Under the pieces are notes generated by a model, which saw only the letters and a list, made by a program, of their open reading frames with translations, was not told the origin of the DNA and made no database searches. Shown one piece after another: positions 8,468-16,242 of a DNA stretch of 56,930 nt. Made by a program: the position numbers and the translations under genes. Source of the DNA: Candidatus Gastranaerophilales bacterium (GTDB lineage: Bacteria; Cyanobacteriota; Vampirovibrionia; Gastranaerophilales; Gastranaerophilaceae); NCBI GenBank assembly GCA_944322895.1, contig CALUQL010000004.1:1-56930 (forward strand), given 5' to 3'. Each line of letters opens with the position of its first letter. The stretch's first letter is position 1.

Positions 8468-9999
8468 AATTTATCCTCATTTTTTAACATAACGGAATCA
8501 AGAAGAACAAAGAAAAATTCACTACCTTTGCCTTTATCACTTTCAAGCCAAATTTTACCGCCATGTGCATCTATAATTTGTTTAGACAAATAAAGTCCCA
8601 AACCGGTACTGATAGAACGTTTTTCCTGAGTCCCTTGTGAAAAACGTTTGAATAACTTAGGAATATCCTTCTTGTAAATACCTTCTCCGTTATCTTTTAC
8701 AGAGAAATGCAAGTCATTTGACTCAATTTCTGCTTTTACTTCAATGTATCCGCCATCTTGAGTATATTTAACAGCATTACCTAGTAAATTTATAATAACT
8801 CTTCTTATTTCATTTCTATCAGCCAAGACTTCTGCATAATCTAAATTTTTATATACTTTCTCAATTTTTTGATGTTTTGAATCAGCAATTGGTAAAACTT
8901 GTTCAATACATTCATCAAGAAGTAAGGAAAAATCAAAAGGTGTTTTAACTAATTTTAAACGACCGGCTTCGTACTTATAAACTTCTAATAATGTATTAAC
9001 TAAGCCAAGCATGTCTTCATGACTTTTTTTCATTGTTTTTAGGAGCATTTGCTGTTTTTCATTCAACTCCCCAAGTTTCCCGTTCAAGAAATATTCTAAG
9101 GTTTGTATTGAAGCTACAGAAGGCGTTCTAAGATCATGAGTCAAAGTTGCAATAAAATCTTCTCTAAGTCTGTCCATTTCTTTTTGAAAATGAACATTTC
9201 TTATCACAAACACATATTTTTCTTGTTCATTCTCTGATTTAGCAGGTATATAGGCACAACTAATCTCAACAGGAATTTTATTACCATTAACAACATTTAT
9301 AACATTAATTTCTCTGAGCAAATTTTCATCTTTACTCGAGAATACTTTATTCCAATCAATTTCTTTTGCTTCAAAAAGATCTTTTACATTTTTTGTTTTT
9401 AAAATTTCTTCAGACAAACCAAATAACAACTCACAGGCAGGATTTACATCCAAAACAAATCCATTAGAGGAAAGAAGTATTATTCCATCAGCACAATTAT
9501 TAATTATTGCAGACAATCTTTCATTCATTTCGATAATGTCAGCTGTTTTTTCTTTTACAAGTTCCTCTAAATTTTGAGAATATTTTGTCAATTGATTATT
9601 TGTTTCTTCCAATTTTTCTATCAAATGAGCTCTTTCATAGGCATTTTTTATATTTATAATAAGTTCATCATTATCCCAAGGTTTTTCAATATATTTATAA
9701 AGACCAACCTCATTTATAGCTCTAATAGCATTTTCTTTATCTGCATAACCTGTAAGTAAAATCATACTTGCATTTGGATACATTGCTTTTGCTTTTGAAA
9801 GAAACTCTAGTCCATTCATTTGAGGCATCATAAAATCAGAAATTATTACATCTCTAGAGTTTTTTTCTAAATATTTAAGCGCCTCAATAGGATCATTAAA
9901 AAAAGCAGCATCACAAAATCCTTCTAACATAAATAAAGATTTTAATGAAGAAGTAACAAGTTTATCATCATCAAGAACTAGTATTTTATATTTTTGCAT
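8455..9999 (-). CDS. Soluble hybrid sensor kinase: REC-PAS-HisKA-HATPase
   Basis: The 514 residues have an N-terminal receiver (D11/D12, phosphoacceptor D55 in IISDFMMP), a coiled linker (about 125-160), a PAS domain (about 160-270), HisKA with H288 in LTHDLRTP, and a HATPase domain with the N box around N408 (LLGNAVKYTQ), G1 DNGEG (436-440) and G2 TGLGLYL (465-471). There is no transmembrane helix, so it senses from the cytoplasm. Having the receiver at the N terminus suggests it is itself an acceptor in a phosphorelay, feeding into the NarL-type regulator encoded next. The operon order is kinase, regulator, secreted protein. Confidence 0.88.
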   Translation of the reverse strand: MQKYKILVLDDDKLVTSSLKSLFMLEGFCDAAFFNDPIEALKYLEKNSRDVIISDFMMPQMNGLEFLSKAKAMYPNASMILLTGYADKENAIRAINEVGLYKYIEKPWDNDELIINIKNAYERAHLIEKLEETNNQLTKYSQNLEELVKEKTADIIEMNERLSAIINNCADGIILLSSNGFVLDVNPACELLFGLSEEILKTKNVKDLFEAKEIDWNKVFSSKDENLLREINVINVVNGNKIPVEISCAYIPAKSENEQEKYVFVIRNVHFQKEMDRLREDFIATLTHDLRTPSVASIQTLEYFLNGKLGELNEKQQMLLKTMKKSHEDMLGLVNTLLEVYKYEAGRLKLVKTPFDFSLLLDECIEQVLPIADSKHQKIEKVYKNLDYAEVLADRNEIRRVIINLLGNAVKYTQDGGYIEVKAEIESNDLHFSVKDNGEGIYKKDIPKLFKRFSQGTQEKRSISTGLGLYLSKQIIDAHGGKIWLESDKGKGSEFFFVLLDSVMLKNEDKLWTV

Positions 10000-10059
10000 A
10001 CACGCTCCCTAATAAAATGATAGTTTAAAATGGTCAAAGAAACAAATATTGTTACAATA

Positions 10060-11979
10060 TTAAGATTGAGTTTCTCTAAGTTTTTCAATATCAAGTTGCT
10101 TAACTTCTAAATCTTTAATAGTAGACTGAAGTAATATAATTTCAGCCTTTAGAGCAGAAATAACAGATGGCAATTTGAGATAAGCTTGTTTATCATTTAT
10201 ACGCCTAATATGAGCAGCCAAAGATTGAGACTCTAATTGAGAATCTTCTAATGTCTTTCCACCAGTAACTTTCAAATAATTTTCAATATTTTTTTCAGAA
10301 GAACTAATTTGTTTTTTTAACTCAGATTCTTGCCTTTTCAAAGAATCAAGCTCAGATTGAAATTCCTTACGTTTCAGAGCATCATTTGCAGTTATTACTA
10401 TATTCGATTGTAATAATTCAGAAATTTCAGCATCAATTGAATTTTTTGCAGCAATATTGATAATTGCTTTCAAGCCATTACCGGCAGAATGTGCTTCAAT
10501 ATACTTAGCAGCTTCTACAAGAGAAAGGTATCTTTGATAAAGAGCTTGCTCATCTTCTGAAAATAAAGAAGGATCAAAGTCATTTTCAGGATACTTCAAA
10601 ATTTCAGCTTCTATATTAGAAATTCCTTGCTGGCAAGACAATAAAGAACTATTTAGCTGTTCTAAATTAGCCTTTTCAGCCCCAAGTTTTAAGTGTGCAG
10701 AAATTATAGCATCAACCTTGTTTTTGGAAACTTGTAACATTTCTAAAGTAGGGAATTGCTCATCAAGCATCATTATTTCAAGTTCTATGTCATCTTTACG
10801 AGATTCTTGCAACTCTATATCTTGATTCAAAGCAGCAATTGAATCTTTATAAGTTTGTATTTTTGCTTCTTTCTCAGTATCGGTCATATTAACTTTAGGA
10901 TTTTTTTTTGCTTTTTTAGGGGGATTTCTCAAATCATTTAATGCAGAGCTAATATTACTTCTTCTATCCCTAAGAGCCTGTATTGCATTTATCAACTGAT
11001 CACGTTGATTAACTTTTTGTATTCTTTTAATCAAGGCTTGATATTCCTCGTCAGAAGAAATAGAGTCCAATTTGGCTTGCAGTGTTTGAATTTCTAACTG
11101 TTTAGCTTCAATTTCATCTTTGCAATTTTGAACACTGGTTGAGACAGAAGAATTAGCTTCTAATATTCTAAAATCAATACTTCCAAGACGAGAAACAGCC
11201 TCTTCTCTTTGACCAAAAAGCCTTTGGACATATTTTAGTAAATTTGTAGCAGACATCCTGCTCAATATACTAGATGCTGAAGAAGACATCAAATTCGAAT
11301 GAGCATAATGAAATTTATCAGGTGGCATGTTTTCTTTTATTGAGGGAAACATTGCGTAGAATTCTGGAAAAGACATTCCTTTTTTTAAATCGTGATTACA
11401 ACAATAACAAGCCTCAACTAAATTAATATCAGAATTATTATTTTCCTCCTCTAAATTTTGCGGTGAAACATGGTCAACAGTCCTAGTTAACGGTCGCATG
11501 TTCCTTTTCAAAACTTCAAACGCATCATCTGACTCTAGATGATATATTTGCTCAAATATAGCCTCACCTTTTAAGAACGATTTATCTTCTGCAAATTTTA
11601 GAAATTTCCTAAAAAAATCAATTTCATCATGATTTTCCAATTTTTTGGCAAAAGTCAATTCTTCAGAGCGAACAGCAGATTCAAGTTTTTCTAATACACT
11701 TTTAATATCACCTTGTAAACGATGTGATTTTGAACTCAACATACTTTTTGCAAGTGCTTCAATTTGAGCCTCGCTATATACCTTACATCCACAATACGCA
11801 CAGTGATTAGTAGGATTAATAATAGAATCTATGTCATATTTTTTCGCCCGAAAAGAAATTATATCTCCAAAAGAATTTTGAGTACTTTTACTCAATTGGG
11901 AATAATATGCACTGGATTGGTTAGCAAATAAACTTTTCCTAAAAGGATTATTAAAATTACTTACACATTGAATTTTCAC
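10060..11979 (-). CDS. HNH-nuclease-like zinc domain fused to long coiled coil
   Basis: I choose the GTG at 11979 (639 aa), because GAGAG lies in front of it and the extra upstream codons look non-coding. Residues about 65-205 carry paired cysteines CAYCG and CYCCN around RTVDHVSPQN, the CxxC / DH...P / CxxCN pattern of HNH endonucleases. From about residue 260 to the end the protein is almost entirely heptad-rich coiled coil. A Lys-rich hinge (PPKKAKKNPK) lies near the middle. No signal peptide is seen. Nuclease activity is inferred from the motif only. A hairpin overlaps the ribosome binding site. A structural role for the zinc domain is an alternative. Confidence 0.55.
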   Translation of the reverse strand: MKIQCVSNFNNPFRKSLFANQSSAYYSQLSKSTQNSFGDIISFRAKKYDIDSIINPTNHCAYCGCKVYSEAQIEALAKSMLSSKSHRLQGDIKSVLEKLESAVRSEELTFAKKLENHDEIDFFRKFLKFAEDKSFLKGEAIFEQIYHLESDDAFEVLKRNMRPLTRTVDHVSPQNLEEENNNSDINLVEACYCCNHDLKKGMSFPEFYAMFPSIKENMPPDKFHYAHSNLMSSSASSILSRMSATNLLKYVQRLFGQREEAVSRLGSIDFRILEANSSVSTSVQNCKDEIEAKQLEIQTLQAKLDSISSDEEYQALIKRIQKVNQRDQLINAIQALRDRRSNISSALNDLRNPPKKAKKNPKVNMTDTEKEAKIQTYKDSIAALNQDIELQESRKDDIELEIMMLDEQFPTLEMLQVSKNKVDAIISAHLKLGAEKANLEQLNSSLLSCQQGISNIEAEILKYPENDFDPSLFSEDEQALYQRYLSLVEAAKYIEAHSAGNGLKAIINIAAKNSIDAEISELLQSNIVITANDALKRKEFQSELDSLKRQESELKKQISSSEKNIENYLKVTGGKTLEDSQLESQSLAAHIRRINDKQAYLKLPSVISALKAEIILLQSTIKDLEVKQLDIEKLRETQS

Positions 11980-11985
11980 TGTAAT

Positions 11986-12009
11986 TCTCTCTAATGTACT
12001 AATTAGAGA
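11986..12009 (-). promoter_or_regulatory. Hairpin over the Shine-Dalgarno of the HNH/coiled-coil gene
   Basis: TCTCTAAT and ATTAGAGA form an 8-bp inverted repeat with a 6-base loop (11988-12009). On the minus-strand mRNA one arm includes the GAGAG that serves as ribosome binding site for the GTG start at 11979. This could limit translation, but it may be chance in AT-rich DNA. Confidence 0.3.
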
Positions 12010-12063
12010 AAATTTGAATATAATATTTTTTGTTAATATATTAAAAAAGATTAACACAAAAAG

Positions 12064-12093
12064 AAAAGACCGTAATTTCTATTACGGTCTTTT
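12064..12093 (-). terminator. Rho-independent terminator of the tuf transcription unit
   Basis: A perfect 13-bp inverted repeat (AAAAGACCGTAAT / ATTACGGTCTTTT) with a 4-base loop is followed on the minus strand by a T-rich tract. It lies about 25 bases after the tuf stop codon. Confidence 0.9.
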
Positions 12094-12116
12094 CAATATA
12101 AGAAAACGAATCAAAA

Positions 12117-13325
12117 TTATTCTGTAATCTTATCAACAACGCCAGCACCAACTGTACGACCACCTTCTCTGATAGCAAATCTCATACCTTGTTCGATAGC
12201 TACAGGAGAAATAAGTTCAACATCCATAACTACGTTATCACCAGGCATTACCATTTCACCGTCAAATTTAATAGAACCTGTTACGTCAGTTGTTCTGATA
12301 TAGAATTGAGGTCTGTAACCTGGGAAGAATGGAGTGTGACGACCACCTTCATCTTTTGTTAATACATAAACGTTAGCAGTAAATTTAGTATGTGGCTTAA
12401 TAGAACCAGGAGCTGCTAATACTTGACCTCTTTGTACTTCAGATTTGTCAACACCTCTTAATAAAGCACCGATATTATCACCGGCAATACCTTCATCAAG
12501 AAGTTTTCTGAACATTTCAACACCTGTTACAGTTGTCTTTTTAGTTTCACCGAAACCAACAATTTCAACTTCTTGACCAACTTTAACTTTACCACGTTCA
12601 ACTCTACCTGTAGCAACAGTACCACGACCTGTGATAGAGAATACGTCTTCAACTGGCATTAAGAATGGTTGATCAACATCACGTTCAGGAGTTGGAATCC
12701 AAGAATCAACTGCATCCATAAGTTCCCAAATCTTGTCAACCCATTTATCTTGACCACGACCAATTGTTGGATTAGCTTGAACTGCTTCTAAAGCTTTTAA
12801 AGCAGAACCTCTGATGAAAGGAGTATTGTCGCCATCGAATTCATAGCTTGATAATAATTCTCTAGCTTCCATTTCAACTAATTCTAACAATTCTTCGTCT
12901 TCGACCATATCACATTTATTTAAGAATACAACTAATTTTGGAACACCAACTTGTCTTGCAAGTAAGATGTGTTCTCTTGTTTGAGGCATTGCACCATCTG
13001 TAGCTGCAATAACTAAGATACCACCATCCATTTGAGCTGCACCAGTAATCATATTTTTTACATAGTCAGCGTGTCCAGGACAGTCAACGTGAGCATAGTG
13101 TCTTGCATCTGTTTCATATTCTACGTGAGCTGTAGAGATTGTTATACCTCTTGCTTTTTCTTCTGGAGCTGCGTCGATTTCATCAAACTTTTTAGCTTGA
13201 GCCTTACCAACAGCTGCCATACAAGATGTGATTGCTGCAGTTAATGTTGTTTTACCGTGGTCAACGTGACCTACAGTACCAATATTAACGTGCGGTTTAG
13301 TTCTTTCAAACTTTTCGCGTGCCAT
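12117..13325 (-). CDS. tuf: Elongation factor Tu
   Basis: The 402-residue protein is full length for EF-Tu. It has the P loop GHVDHGKT, the DCPGHAD switch II motif, NKCD for guanine recognition, and the two beta-barrel domains ending in [10 protein letters not shown]. It delivers aminoacyl-tRNA to the ribosome as a GTP complex in the cytoplasm. The gene is the last member of a unit that begins with three tRNA genes and a strong promoter at 13776-13804, the classical thr-tyr-(gly)-thr-tuf arrangement, and it ends at a strong terminator. An AAGGAG site lies just before the ATG. Confidence 0.98.
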   Translation of the reverse strand: MAREKFERTKPHVNIGTVGHVDHGKTTLTAAITSCMAAVGKAQAKKFDEIDAAPEEKARGITISTAHVEYETDARHYAHVDCPGHADYVKNMITGAAQMDGGILVIAATDGAMPQTREHILLARQVGVPKLVVFLNKCDMVEDEELLELVEMEARELLSSYEFDGDNTPFIRGSALKALEAVQANPTIGRGQDKWVDKIWELMDAVDSWIPTPERDVDQPFLMPVEDVFSITGRGTVATGRVERGKVKVGQEVEIVGFGETKKTTVTGVEMFRKLLDEGIAGDNIGALLRGVDKSEVQRGQVLAAPGSIKPHTKFTANVYVLTKDEGGRHTPFFPGYRPQFYIRTTDVTGSIKFDGEMVMPGDNVVMDVELISPVAIEQGMRFAIREGGRTVGAGVVDKITE

Positions 13326-13384
13326 GAGTTTAAACTCCTTTTTCTTTAATATGTCTACTTTTTGATTTCTATCATATACATTTT

Positions 13385-13456
13385 AGCCCTTGATGGGACT
13401 TGAACCCATGACCTTTCCCTTACCAAGGGAATGCGCTACCTCTGCGCCACAAGGGC
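13385..13456 (-). tRNA. tRNA-Thr (GGT)
   Basis: The minus strand folds as a complete 72-base cloverleaf with acceptor GCCCTTG/CAAGGGC. The anticodon loop TTGGTAA between TTCCC and GGGAA gives anticodon GGT (threonine, ACC/ACU). The T loop is GTTCAAG. No CCA is encoded. It lies directly upstream of tuf in the same transcription unit. Confidence 0.95.
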
Positions 13457-13474
13457 ATGAATGCTTGCCCAAAA

Positions 13475-13560
13475 TTATGCGCCTTCCCAACGGGAATGCT
13501 ACCTCTCCTGAAACGATAATTAATCGTTTCACTCGGCAGAGTCTCTGCGCCACAAGGGCT
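13475..13560 (-). pseudogene. Broken tRNA-Thr-like copy interrupted by a hairpin insertion
   Basis: On the minus strand the first 17 bases, GCCCTTGTGGCGCAGAG, are identical to the 5' end of the neighbouring tRNA-Thr(GGT). A 36-base segment follows, and then the sequence resumes as AGAGGTAGCATTCCC, again matching tRNA-Thr. AGAG stands on both sides of the segment, like a 4-bp target duplication. The insert contains the 8-bp stem GAAACGAT/ATCGTTTC. The anticodon arm has collapsed (TTCCC-GTT-GGGAA) and no normal T arm follows, so this cannot be a working tRNA. It sits where tRNA-Gly is found in the E. coli thrU-tyrU-glyT-thrT-tufB order. Confidence 0.6.
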
Positions 13561-13569
13561 CATAAAAAA

Positions 13570-13652
13570 TGGGCAGAGGTGGATTCGAACCACCGTACAC
13601 TCTCGTGAACAGATTTACAGTCTGTCGCCTTTAGCCACTCGGCCATCTACCC
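13570..13652 (-). tRNA. tRNA-Tyr (GTA)
   Basis: An 83-base type II tRNA with a long variable arm is read on the minus strand. The anticodon stem-loop CAGACTGTAAATCTG gives GTA (tyrosine). Acceptor GGGTAGA pairs with TCTGCCC, and the T loop is GTTCGAA. It is co-transcribed with the two tRNA-Thr genes and tuf. Confidence 0.95.
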
Positions 13653-13683
13653 ATATGTTATCTATAATGTACAATCTAGAAAA

Positions 13684-13755
13684 AGCCGGTGATAGGAATC
13701 GAACCTACAACCTACGGTTTACAAAACCGTTGCTCTACCGTTGAGCTACACCGGC
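13684..13755 (-). tRNA. tRNA-Thr (TGT)
   Basis: A 72-base cloverleaf is read on the minus strand with acceptor GCCGGTG/CACCGGC. The anticodon stem-loop ACGGTTTTGTAAACCGT gives TGT (threonine, ACA/ACG). It is the first gene after the strong promoter at 13776-13804. Confidence 0.95.
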
Positions 13756-13775
13756 ATAATTTCTATGCTTCTTGT

Positions 13776-13804
13776 ATAATATAAGGGACATAACTCATTG
13801 TCAA
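13776..13804 (-). promoter_or_regulatory. Strong sigma70-type promoter of the tRNA-tuf unit
   Basis: On the minus strand a perfect TTGACA (13799-13804) and TATTAT (13776-13781) are separated by exactly 17 bases, about 20 bases upstream of tRNA-Thr(TGT). This is the best promoter in the window, as expected for a stable-RNA/tuf operon. Confidence 0.88.
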
Positions 13805-13851
13805 GAACTTTTTTATAATTTTTATTTTGCATCTTATTTAATTATAATTTT

Positions 13852-13860
13852 TGCTATTAT
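13852..13860 (+). promoter_or_regulatory. Extended -10 promoter before thioredoxin
   Basis: TGCTATTAT matches an extended -10 box and lies about 75 bases before the thioredoxin start codon. No convincing -35 is seen at 17 bases. Confidence 0.45.
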
Positions 13861-13935
13861 ATAAATGAACTATTTACCAATTTAATATTAAGGTTTATCA
13901 TAAATAAATAAATATTGAATAGGAAGGATATTATA

Positions 13936-14259
13936 ATGTCAAATGTATTAGAGATTACTGATGGAACATTTGAAGCAGAAGTTTTAAAAGAGGAAAAACT
14001 AACTCTTGTAGATTTCTGGGCAACTTGGTGCGGACCTTGCAGAAAACTTTCCCCTGTTATTGACGAATTAGCAAATGAATTTGAAGACAAAGTCAAATTT
14101 GTAAAAATAAAAGCTGATGAAAACCTTGATACTGCGCAAAAATACTCAATAAGTGGTGTTCCTTGTCTTCTAATTTTTAAAAATGGCGAACCGGTTGAAA
14201 GAATTGTGAACATTGTTCCAAAATCAATAATAATAAACAATCTAAACAAACATTTATAG
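13936..14259 (+). CDS. trxA: Thioredoxin
   Basis: The start is the ATG at 13936, with AGGAAGG in front. An in-frame TTG 21 bases upstream has no ribosome binding site. The 107-residue protein is a classical small thioredoxin: VDFWATWCGPC places the redox pair around residues 29-32, and the cis-proline loop SGVPCLLIF follows. It has no signal peptide, so it is a cytoplasmic disulfide reductase. It begins a short plus-strand run with two DUF805-like membrane proteins and a ketopantoate-reductase-like gene. No thioredoxin reductase is adjacent. Confidence 0.95.
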   Translation: MSNVLEITDGTFEAEVLKEEKLTLVDFWATWCGPCRKLSPVIDELANEFEDKVKFVKIKADENLDTAQKYSISGVPCLLIFKNGEPVERIVNIVPKSIIINNLNKHL

Positions 14260-14267
14260 GTAGAACC

Positions 14268-14729
14268 ATGTCGCATAAACAGTACAATAACAATTTTTTC
14301 AGCTACCAAGGTACAATTAATAGAAAAGACTATGTTATTAATATGTTAATAGTAGTTGCGCTACTAATTGGAATATATTTTATAAGATTTGATAATTTTG
14401 CATCTTATATAAGACCAGAATTTTTATATAAAATTCTGCTGTTTATGGTTAATTTATTCCAATTTGTAATGCTAATGTCTGCAATTTCTCTTGTTTATAG
14501 AAGAATTGCTGATTTTTCAGATACAAAATCCATTACATTTAATAATTGTATGAAAAATTTCTTTTTCTTTTTATTTATTTTTCCAATATTATATTTATTT
14601 TGCATAAGATATTTTATAGATATCATACCAATAATCAGAAATGTTATAGATTTAATTGTTATTTTTATAATTGTACCGATAGGAATTATTTCATCAATTA
14701 TACTTGCATTTATAAAAGGAAGCCAATAA
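14268..14729 (+). CDS. DUF805-family membrane protein
   Basis: The 153-residue protein has four hydrophobic segments. The N terminus FFSYQGTINRKDYV recalls the opening of DUF805 proteins (a Gly-x-x-x-Arg-x-x-[FY] motif before helix 1). VYRRIADFSDTKS after helix 2 matches the family's ARRLHD-like loop. It starts 8 bases after the thioredoxin stop, so it is likely co-transcribed. The function of the family is not known. Confidence 0.6.
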   Translation: MSHKQYNNNFFSYQGTINRKDYVINMLIVVALLIGIYFIRFDNFASYIRPEFLYKILLFMVNLFQFVMLMSAISLVYRRIADFSDTKSITFNNCMKNFFFFLFIFPILYLFCIRYFIDIIPIIRNVIDLIVIFIIVPIGIISSIILAFIKGSQ

Positions 14730-14781
14730 ATCAAATTGATATTTAATATATAATAATTTATAATCAAAAAAAGAGGATATT

Positions 14782-15270
14782 ATGAGCGACGATAGATTAT
14801 TTGCATCTAATAATGCAATAGGAAGGAAATGGTATTGTATTAATATAATTATACTTACCCTAATTGCTTTTGTAACACAATATATATTTACTGAGCATAT
14901 CATTCCAAATGTAATTACAGATGTTTACGTCCTTATATCAAAAGGAATGTTATATTTTCTATACTTGATTTTTTTAATAACATTTTTTGCTTTAATAGAA
15001 AGAAGACTCTTTGACATTTGTGGAACAAGAGATACACACGGTTATAAAAATACATCTTCTATACTTAAATTTGCCGTTTTTTGGCAAATTTTGTTACTAT
15101 ATTGCCAATGGCAAAAACCACAAATTCCTATTTCATATTCAACAATAGAGTTTATAGCAATGGTGATGGATTTAATATTTTTAGCTATTGTATTTTCTTT
15201 ATGCTTTATAAAGGGGAAAATTTCTTGCCTAACATACGAAGAATACAGAAAAAAAATCAGATACGAATAA
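14782..15270 (+). CDS. DUF805-like membrane protein
   Basis: The 162-residue protein has four predicted transmembrane helices. Its organisation matches the preceding gene, including AIGRKWYCIN before helix 1 and ERRLFDICGTRD in the position of the RRLHD-like loop, so it looks like a diverged tandem paralogue. AGAGGAT precedes the ATG. The C terminus is basic and cytoplasmic-looking. The gene ends 4 bases before the ketopantoate-reductase-like gene. The function is unknown. Confidence 0.5.
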   Translation: MSDDRLFASNNAIGRKWYCINIIILTLIAFVTQYIFTEHIIPNVITDVYVLISKGMLYFLYLIFLITFFALIERRLFDICGTRDTHGYKNTSSILKFAVFWQILLLYCQWQKPQIPISYSTIEFIAMVMDLIFLAIVFSLCFIKGKISCLTYEEYRKKIRYE

Positions 15271-15274
15271 TAAT

Positions 15275-16192
15275 ATGAGCAAAATTAATAACGTAATTAT
15301 ATGTGGGTTAGGAGGACTGGGATGTATATGTGCTGCTGCAATAAAAGATAGTAATATTGCAAACTTAAAAATATTACTGGATGAAGACAGATATAGAAAA
15401 TACAATAATCAACCAACGTTCTTTAATAAAAAGGAATATTATTTTGATTATATACTACCGGATGAAACAAACTTCAATGCGGATTTAGTAATAATAGCTA
15501 CAAAAAATGACGGCTTAGATTTTGCAATAACAAATATAAAAAATTTCGTAAATGATAATACAATTATTATTTCCTTATTGAACGGAATAAATAGTGAAAA
15601 AGAGATAACAAAAATATACAGCCCCCATAATATAATTACATCTTTTTATATTGGACATTCTTGCATACGTAACAATAGAAATATATTTCAAGATGGAATT
15701 TATGAATTTGTTATAGGTGCAGAAAATAAAAGCAAAGAATATGCATTAAATAGCTTAAGCTCATTTCTAAAAGAATCCAATATAAAATACAAAATTTCCA
15801 ATTCGATAGAAGAAGAATACTGGAAAAAATTCATGATTAATGTTGGTGTAAATCAATTATGTGCAATAACGGGATTAACACTAAAAGAGATAAAAAAAGA
15901 TACTTTTCTAACAAAACGACTAAAAGATATAATACAAGAAGTAAAATTAATAGCTCAGAGAGAAGGAATAAAAAACTATAATAAGATATATAAAGAAGCA
16001 TTATATTTTCTTTTAGAAGAAATAGAAGATGCAACTCCCTCAATGCTCCAAGATATAAAAGCAGGAAGAAAAACTGAAGTTGCAATATTTGCAGGAGAAA
16101 TAATAAAATTAGGACAAAAACATAATATAGAAACACCATTAAACAAAGAAATTTACAATAAAATAAAAGAACTTGAGCAAATGAATAACTAA
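15275..16192 (+). CDS. Ketopantoate reductase-family (ApbA/PanE) dehydrogenase
   Basis: The 305-residue protein has an N-terminal Rossmann fold with GLGGLGC (about residues 11-17), the nucleotide-binding Gly motif of PanE. It then has LLNGINSE (about 89-96), matching the family's conserved N-G loop. The helical C-terminal domain carries a Lys-Asn segment (EEYWKKFMINVGVNQLC) with the catalytic-type Lys and Asn. Family members reduce 2-dehydropantoate to pantoate with NADPH for pantothenate/CoA synthesis, though many paralogues act on other 2-keto acids. No other pantothenate gene is nearby, so the substrate is uncertain. Confidence 0.75.
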   Translation: MSKINNVIICGLGGLGCICAAAIKDSNIANLKILLDEDRYRKYNNQPTFFNKKEYYFDYILPDETNFNADLVIIATKNDGLDFAITNIKNFVNDNTIIISLLNGINSEKEITKIYSPHNIITSFYIGHSCIRNNRNIFQDGIYEFVIGAENKSKEYALNSLSSFLKESNIKYKISNSIEEEYWKKFMINVGVNQLCAITGLTLKEIKKDTFLTKRLKDIIQEVKLIAQREGIKNYNKIYKEALYFLLEEIEDATPSMLQDIKAGRKTEVAIFAGEIIKLGQKHNIETPLNKEIYNKIKELEQMNN

Positions 16193-16203
16193 TATGAAAT
16201 ATA

Positions 16204-16212
16204 TGCTATAAT
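16204..16212 (+). promoter_or_regulatory. Extended -10 promoter of the citrate/2-oxoglutarate operon
   Basis: TGCTATAAT is a perfect extended -10 box 31 bases before the ATG at 16243, with GAGGGAAA as ribosome binding site. The identical element precedes the gene at 745. Confidence 0.55.
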
Positions 16213-16242
16213 GGTTTTCAAGATTTATATGAGGGAAATAGA

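Noticed and set aside
10009-10037. TTGACC and TATTAG with 17-base spacing before the histidine kinase gene
   Set aside because: The -10 box overlaps the ribosome binding site and the transcript would start almost at the start codon.
13390-13608. A 72-codon plus-strand frame containing a VDSNHRTL ending
   Set aside because: It is antisense to tRNA-Thr(GGT), the pseudo-tRNA and part of tRNA-Tyr. This is a well-known kind of false ORF across tRNA genes.
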